This document shows positions 5,261 through 8,052 of a DNA stretch of 8,052 nucleotides, in pieces. Under the pieces are notes generated by a model. The model did not search any database. It worked only from the letters and a program-made list of their open reading frames with translations, and had not been told where the DNA came from. Each line of letters begins with the position of its first letter. The first letter of the stretch is position 1. This stretch comes from an uncultured Clostridia bacterium (GTDB lineage Bacteria; Bacillota; Clostridia; Christensenellales; Aristaeellaceae), in the NCBI GenBank assembly GCA_904420265.1, contig CAJFUU010000035.1:1-8052 (forward strand), written 5' to 3'. Both the position numbers and the translations under genes were made by a program.

Positions 5261-6175
5261 ATGCAACAAAAAACATCTCTGACGCTTTCGCCAGACCGAA
5301 GAGAGGCCGCAGTACACGGGAGTTTGGGGTTTCCCTGCGGCGCATACTTTAATGATATTGCACTCTATCCCGCCAATGCTATCACATGGCACTGGCACGA
5401 AGAAATTGAACTGAGCATGGTGGTGGGCGGCGCTGCGCGCGTGCGCTTTGCCACGGGTTCCTTTGTCATCAAGGCTGGAGAGGGCATGTTCGTCAATGCG
5501 GAAGCCCTGCACGCCCTGAGCATCGTCGGCAACGAGGGCTGCCGGATTATTTCCCTGGTGCTGGATTACAACATGCTGGCGGGGCGTGAAGACAGTGTGT
5601 TTGCCCGGCGTTACGTCATGCCGCTGATTCGCTCCGGCGCGGTAAAAATCCTGCGCCTCAGCCCTGAAGTGGAGTGGCAAAAGTCCGTTTTGCAGTGCCT
5701 GCGCGAGGCGTTTCTGACTTATGACGAAGGCAAGTACGGCTTTGAACTGATGGTGCGCGCGCGCCTGACGGAATGCCTTTGGCACATTGTGCGCAATATG
5801 CGCGCCGCCATGCTTTCCTATGAAGGAGCGCCTGAGGCATCTGAAGAGCGCGCCAAGCAGATGCTGGATTTCATCCATCTGCGCTATGCGGAGCCCATCC
5901 AACTTGCCGACATCGCCGCCGCGGCCAACGTAGGGGAGCGCGAATGCCTGCGCGCTTTCAAAAAGACGCTTGGCGTCACGCCAACAGCCTATTTGCTGCG
6001 CTATCGGGCTTCCATGTCGGCGCAGATGTTGCTGGATACAGACAAATCCATCGCCGAGATATGTTTTGAGGTAGGCTTTAACAGCCAAAGCCACTATGGG
6101 CAGATTTTCAAGCGCTTTTTCCACATGACGCCCCGCGAATACCGCACCCGTTATGGCAAGGGCGGCGGAGCGTAG
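5261..6175 (+). CDS. AraC-family transcriptional regulator with N-terminal cupin domain
   Basis: This 304-aa cytoplasmic DNA-binding protein has the usual length for the family. Residues about 25-110 form a cupin-like sensing domain, with WHWHEEIELSMVVGGAARV near 44-62 and IKAGEGMFVNAEALHAL near 70-86. The histidines sit where related proteins bind sugar or metal ligands. Residues about 195-300 are the paired helix-turn-helix domain. The first helix set is IQLADIAAAANVGERECLRAFKK after residue 212. The second begins at about 263 (SIAEICFEVGFNSQSHYGQIFKRFF) and is followed by the family signature MTPREYRTRYG. The start at 5261 has AGGA 6 nt upstream within AGAGAGGA. The gene is divergent from the small 88-aa gene, and the shared gap carries two repeat pairs. 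The ligand and target are unknown; cupin AraC proteins often sense sugars, but no transporter lies in the window. Confidence 0.94.
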   Translation: MQQKTSLTLSPDRREAAVHGSLGFPCGAYFNDIALYPANAITWHWHEEIELSMVVGGAARVRFATGSFVIKAGEGMFVNAEALHALSIVGNEGCRIISLVLDYNMLAGREDSVFARRYVMPLIRSGAVKILRLSPEVEWQKSVLQCLREAFLTYDEGKYGFELMVRARLTECLWHIVRNMRAAMLSYEGAPEASEERAKQMLDFIHLRYAEPIQLADIAAAANVGERECLRAFKKTLGVTPTAYLLRYRASMSAQMLLDTDKSIAEICFEVGFNSQSHYGQIFKRFFHMTPREYRTRYGKGGGA

Positions 6176-6206
6176 GGGGTTTCGGTCCATACCCGTATCG
6201 GGTTCG

Positions 6207-6237
6207 GCGCAAAATCGCCAGATATTTCTGCGCTTTT
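6207..6237 (+). terminator. Weak hairpin terminator after the AraC-type gene
   Basis: GCGCA (6207-6211) pairs with TGCGC (6229-6233). Inside this, AAAT (6212-6215) pairs with ATTT (6224-6227), with one bulged C. TTTT follows at 6234-6237. The structure starts 31 nt after the stop. The stem is modest, so strength is uncertain. Confidence 0.4.
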
Positions 6238-6284
6238 GAGATTGCTCCACCGTATATGCGCTGGCCGCTGCGGAGGGGATTGCC

Positions 6285-6377
6285 ATGCTCTGCGCCGTTC
6301 ATTTTTCTGGGTCATGCGTATTTATACTGCTTTTCTCCTGCTGGTACAGTTCAATGCACGCCTTCGTTGATATTTGA
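6285..6377 (+). CDS. Possible 30-aa hydrophobic small ORF
   Basis: ATG at 6285 is preceded by GGAGGGG at 6272-6278 with 6-nt spacing, a much better ribosome binding site than chance would give. The 30-codon frame ends with TGA at 6375-6377. The peptide has a hydrophobic core (CVFILLFSCWY, residues 11-21), enough for a short membrane-associated segment, and three cysteines. It sits between the AraC-type gene and the promoter of the next gene, overlapping that promoter's -35 box. No promoter of its own was seen, and it could be fortuitous. Confidence 0.25.
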   Translation: MLCAVHFSGSCVFILLFSCWYSSMHAFVDI

Positions 6378-6395
6378 GAAGTTCTGTGGTATAAA
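6367..6395 (+). promoter_or_regulatory. Sigma-A promoter for the split secreted-protein gene
   Basis: TTGATA (6367-6372), a 17-nt spacer and TATAAA (6390-6395) precede the ATG at 6429. A second choice, TTGAGA (6374-6379) with TATAAT (6400-6405), has a 20-nt spacer and is less good. A start near 6402 would leave a leader of about 27 nt. Confidence 0.65.
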
Positions 6396-6428
6396 GGCGT
6401 ATAATCCTCTCTCACAGGGTGTCTATTT

Positions 6429-7008
6429 ATGAAGAAGCTATGCTGCGGATTCCTCGCTTTTCTTTTGCTGCGCTTCTCGGTTCTTGCGGAAGAAAGCAGT
6501 TTGTCAGCGCCATCAACACTCGAACTTCGACAACAACTTGTTTCCACGCAGGAAGCGTTGGCCTCCAGCGTTTCGGGCAATTTGCGGGATGTTAGCTATC
6601 GCTTCTGTGAGATACTTGGTGAAAATGGCCTGATCGCCATGCCGCTTCCCGGAGAGGCGGCGGGGGGAAAGCCGGTTTTTCCCCGGCGATTCCTATGTGT
6701 TTTCGGATTATACCTACGGTTCAAGATCAATCTCTCTGGATGCCAGCGACGGCTATAATCTCTACATGGCCGCAGACTTCCCGGCGGAGCACGTCGCCGC
6801 GTACGTCACCGCCATGGCGTTGGCGATCCGGGACGTAGAAGGCGCGCCTTCAGAAGATGCGTTTGATGATGCGTTCGCCAAAATGGTAACATTCCTCAAT
6901 CTGGACAATTTCGTCCCGGAGCGCTTCTATATGTACGCAGAAGATGGCTACCAGTACACATTTCTATATAGTGAGGAAGCTGGGATTTATTATTTTTCTG
7001 TACGATAG
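6429..7008 (+). pseudogene. Secreted protein of unknown function, split by a frameshift
   Basis: The first part (6429 to about 6670) begins with a classical signal peptide: MKK, a hydrophobic core (CCGFLAFLLLRFSVLA) and likely cleavage before EESS. It continues for about 80 residues to GEAAGG. In that frame translation then drifts into implausible sequence and stops at 6758. The frame one base forward (open from before 6697 to 7008) reads convincingly as the continuation: FFPGDSYVFSDYTYGS, then an acidic, aromatic-rich domain ending YYFSVR. Removing one base from the G6 run at 6662-6667 joins them as GEAAGESRFFPGDSYVF, and the whole would be about 192 aa. One base too many in T5 (6676-6680) or C4 (6681-6684) would also do. 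No known domain was recognised and there is no lipobox. The ribosome binding site is weak (AGGG, 10 nt upstream). It may be a true pseudogene, a phase-variable tract or a read error. Confidence 0.65.
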
Positions 7009-7029
7009 GGATAGAAAATCTATTCCTAT
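7005..7029 (+). other. 11-bp hairpin overlapping the stop of the secreted-protein gene
   Basis: ATAGGGATAGA (7005-7015) pairs with TCTATTCCTAT (7019-7029), with one G-T pair and an AAA loop. It includes the stop codon TAG. No T run follows on the plus strand, so it is at best a weak terminator or an mRNA end-protecting stem. Confidence 0.4.
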
Positions 7030-7310
7030 GTGCTCCAATTTGAGATGCCAATTATGGCCTGTTCTGCAGCCCCCAACTGCTTGAGCAGCGCACGGTTATC
7101 CTCCGACCTCTTCGGCCGCAGCCTGCATCCCTCCGCCAAGCGCGTAGTCATGGAAACGCCGCTCGTTATTCGCCAAAACGCATGCTTCACGCCGTGCCCA
7201 ATCTGCGCATTTCACAGCAAGCGGCTCCATAACGCCAAAGACGGCCGCATGGAAAGGGCCGCCCCAAGAATGCTGGCAAAACCCGTAACCGCAAAATTGC
7301 CCTGATAAAG

Positions 7311-7340
7311 AAAAAAGCAGGGGCAGATTTTGCTTCCTGC
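7311..7340 (-). terminator. Probable intrinsic terminator downstream of nrdD
   Basis: On the minus strand GCAGG (7340-7336) pairs with CCTGC (7321-7317). Inside, GCA pairs with TGC around an AAATC loop, with a small internal loop between the two stems. Six Ts follow directly (7316-7311). It is about 163 nt beyond the nrdD stop, with no gene between, so it is the likely end of that transcript. Confidence 0.5.
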
Positions 7341-7389
7341 GTCGGCTGCACTGGCAGTCTGCGGTCGCTTGCGTCCGTGTAAGGCCCTT

Positions 7390-7420
7390 GCCTGCAAGTT
7401 TGCTTCCTTGTCTTGCAGGC
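7390..7420. other. 9-bp inverted repeat in the nrdD 3' region
   Basis: GCCTGCAAG (7390-7398) and CTTGCAGGC (7412-7420) are perfect inverted copies around a 13-nt loop. On the plus strand TTTCT follows, so a weak plus-strand terminator is possible. Confidence 0.35.
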
Positions 7421-7449
7421 TTTCTCATCAGCCCGGCAGTCTGTTGACT

Positions 7450-7477
7450 GAGGCGGCTCCTTGGAAGGAGCCGCCTC
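7450..7477. other. Strong GC-rich hairpin just after nrdD
   Basis: GAGGCGGCTCC (7450-7460) pairs with GGAGCCGCCTC (7467-7477) around TTGGAA, whose ends can pair further. It is 26 nt beyond the nrdD stop. Neither side carries a T run, so it is not a standard intrinsic terminator, but it could protect the 3' end of the mRNA or support termination. Confidence 0.55.
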
Positions 7478-7503
7478 TACAATGCGCTTGCGGCGGGTTC
7501 AGC

Positions 7504-8052
7504 TTAGAGATTGTGTTTTACGCGGTCGTGCTCCTCGGCGCGTTTGGCGTTGTTGAAACGGTCCAGCGTGCCGACCAGATAGCCCGTGATGCGACGAATG
7601 CGCTCGAAGGGGTGATCTTCTTCGGAACGGCCGCAATTGGGGCAAGTATCGCCGATGATGCCGTTGTAGCCGCACACCGGGTCGCGATCGACAGGGTGGT
7701 TGATCGAGCCGTAGCCGATGCCGCTCTCCTTCATCACGCGCACAATCTTTTCGAAGGCCTCAAGGTTCTGGGTGGTATCGCCGTCCAGCTCCACATAGGA
7801 GATGTGTCCGGCGTTGGTGAGGGCATGGTAAGGCGCCTCGATTTTGATCTTTTCCACAGCGCTGATGTTGTAGTATACCGGCACATGGAAGCTGTTGGTG
7901 TAATATTCCCGATCGGTGACGCCGGGAATCTCGCCGAACATCTTGCGGTCAATTTTGACGAAACGGCCGGAAAGCCCCTCAGCGGGCGTGGCCAGCAGCG
8001 TCACGTTCATGCCTGTCCGCTGGCTGGCTTCGTCGCAACGGCGGCGCATATA
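7504..8052 (-). CDS. nrdD: Anaerobic (class III) ribonucleoside-triphosphate reductase, C-terminal part
   Basis: The last 182 residues of NrdD are visible; the gene continues past the right edge. NrdD reduces ribonucleotides to deoxyribonucleotides in the absence of oxygen, using a glycyl radical made by the radical-SAM activase NrdG. Diagnostic blocks are MNVTLLATPAEGLSGRF, a YYTNSFHVPVYYN run, IKIEAPYHALTNAGHISYVE and GYGSINHPVDRDP. The metal-site region follows, with cysteines at 7672-7674, 7642-7644 and 7633-7635 (CGYNG, then CPNCGR). The radical motif RITGYLVGTLDRFNNAK has its radical glycine at codon 7582-7584, and the tail is EEHDRVKHNL. The in-frame ATG near 8049 is internal, not the start, because the frame stays open to the edge. 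No nrdG follows it in the window; it may lie elsewhere. Full-length family members are about 600-780 aa. Confidence 0.96.
   Translation of the reverse strand, partial: YMRRRCDEASQRTGMNVTLLATPAEGLSGRFVKIDRKMFGEIPGVTDREYYTNSFHVPVYYNISAVEKIKIEAPYHALTNAGHISYVELDGDTTQNLEAFEKIVRVMKESGIGYGSINHPVDRDPVCGYNGIIGDTCPNCGRSEEDHPFERIRRITGYLVGTLDRFNNAKRAEEHDRVKHNL

Larger units (their letters stand above)
7009..7503. other. 495-base stretch without an intact gene; possible minus-strand remnant
   Basis: No frame here has both a good ribosome binding site and a recognisable product. The most protein-like reading is on the minus strand from about 7397 to 7026. It is open except for one TGA at 7214-7212. Before the TGA it reads GNFAVTGFASILGAALSM, a small-residue stretch like a membrane helix. 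After it, a further 61 codons run to TAG at 7028-7026 and include SGVSMTTRLAEG, SEDNRALLKQLGAAEQAI and the end SNWST. I do not recognise it. A plus frame at 7030-7305 and another minus frame at 7096-7428 overlap it without a ribosome binding site. The right part (7311-7477) holds hairpins associated with the end of nrdD. Confidence 0.4.

Noticed and set aside
6665..6671. G GGA AAG heptamer in frame, like the phage lambda G/GT slippery site, followed at once by a short hairpin
   Set aside because: Slippage there would give a -1 shift, but the convincing downstream half is in the +1 frame, and the -1 frame does not read as protein. Programmed -1 frameshifting therefore cannot join the halves.
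7633..7683. Asp instead of a fourth cysteine in the NrdD metal site (DPVCGY, then CPNCGR)
   Set aside because: I recall the same HPVDRDPVCGY form in many Firmicute NrdD proteins, so it is probably a subfamily feature and not a lost residue.

Overview
The window looks like a chromosomal segment from an anaerobic, endospore-forming Firmicute, probably a high-G+C member of the Clostridia. The reasons are a spoVA operon, strong AGGAGG-type ribosome binding sites, consensus sigma-A promoters, and an oxygen-sensitive class III ribonucleotide reductase. Assignment below class level is not possible from this sequence.

Layout. (1) Positions 1-1969, plus strand: the end of an unrecognised gene, then spoVAC, spoVAD and spoVAE (SpoVAEb type). 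All four are joined by 4-nt overlaps or no gap, and a long hairpin at 1984-2037 closes the operon. These proteins move dipicolinic acid into and out of the spore. (2) Positions 2199-3007, minus strand: a Vat/CatB-like left-handed beta-helix acetyltransferase. It has its own near-consensus promoter and a possible 25-codon leader ORF ending in its ribosome binding site. (3) Positions 3026-4759, plus strand: a back-to-back divergent promoter drives a ROK-family fructokinase, followed 4 nt later by a TraX-family membrane protein. (4) Positions 4773-4845: two hairpins lie between converging genes; the second is a classical intrinsic terminator for the minus-strand gene. (5) Positions 4874-5140, minus strand: a small 88-aa protein of a conserved but uncharacterised family. 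It is divergent from an AraC-type regulator (5261-6175, plus), and the gap between them carries an inverted and a direct repeat. (6) Positions 6285-7008, plus strand: a possible 30-aa small ORF, then a promoter and a secreted-protein gene split by a +1-type frameshift near a G6 run. (7) Positions 7009-7503: no intact gene, but a possible minus-strand gene remnant and several hairpins, one of them a likely nrdD terminator. (8) Positions 7504-8052, minus strand: the C-terminal third or less of nrdD, with the glycyl-radical motif; the gene runs off the right edge.

Most of the window is ordinary housekeeping and sporulation content. The points most worth a second look are the leader ORF before the antibiotic-acetyltransferase-like gene, the frameshifted secreted protein, the repeats upstream of the AraC gene, and the unexplained remnant next to nrdD. 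No CRISPR array, insertion sequence, tRNA or rRNA was seen, and there is no strong evidence for a wholly new multi-gene system.
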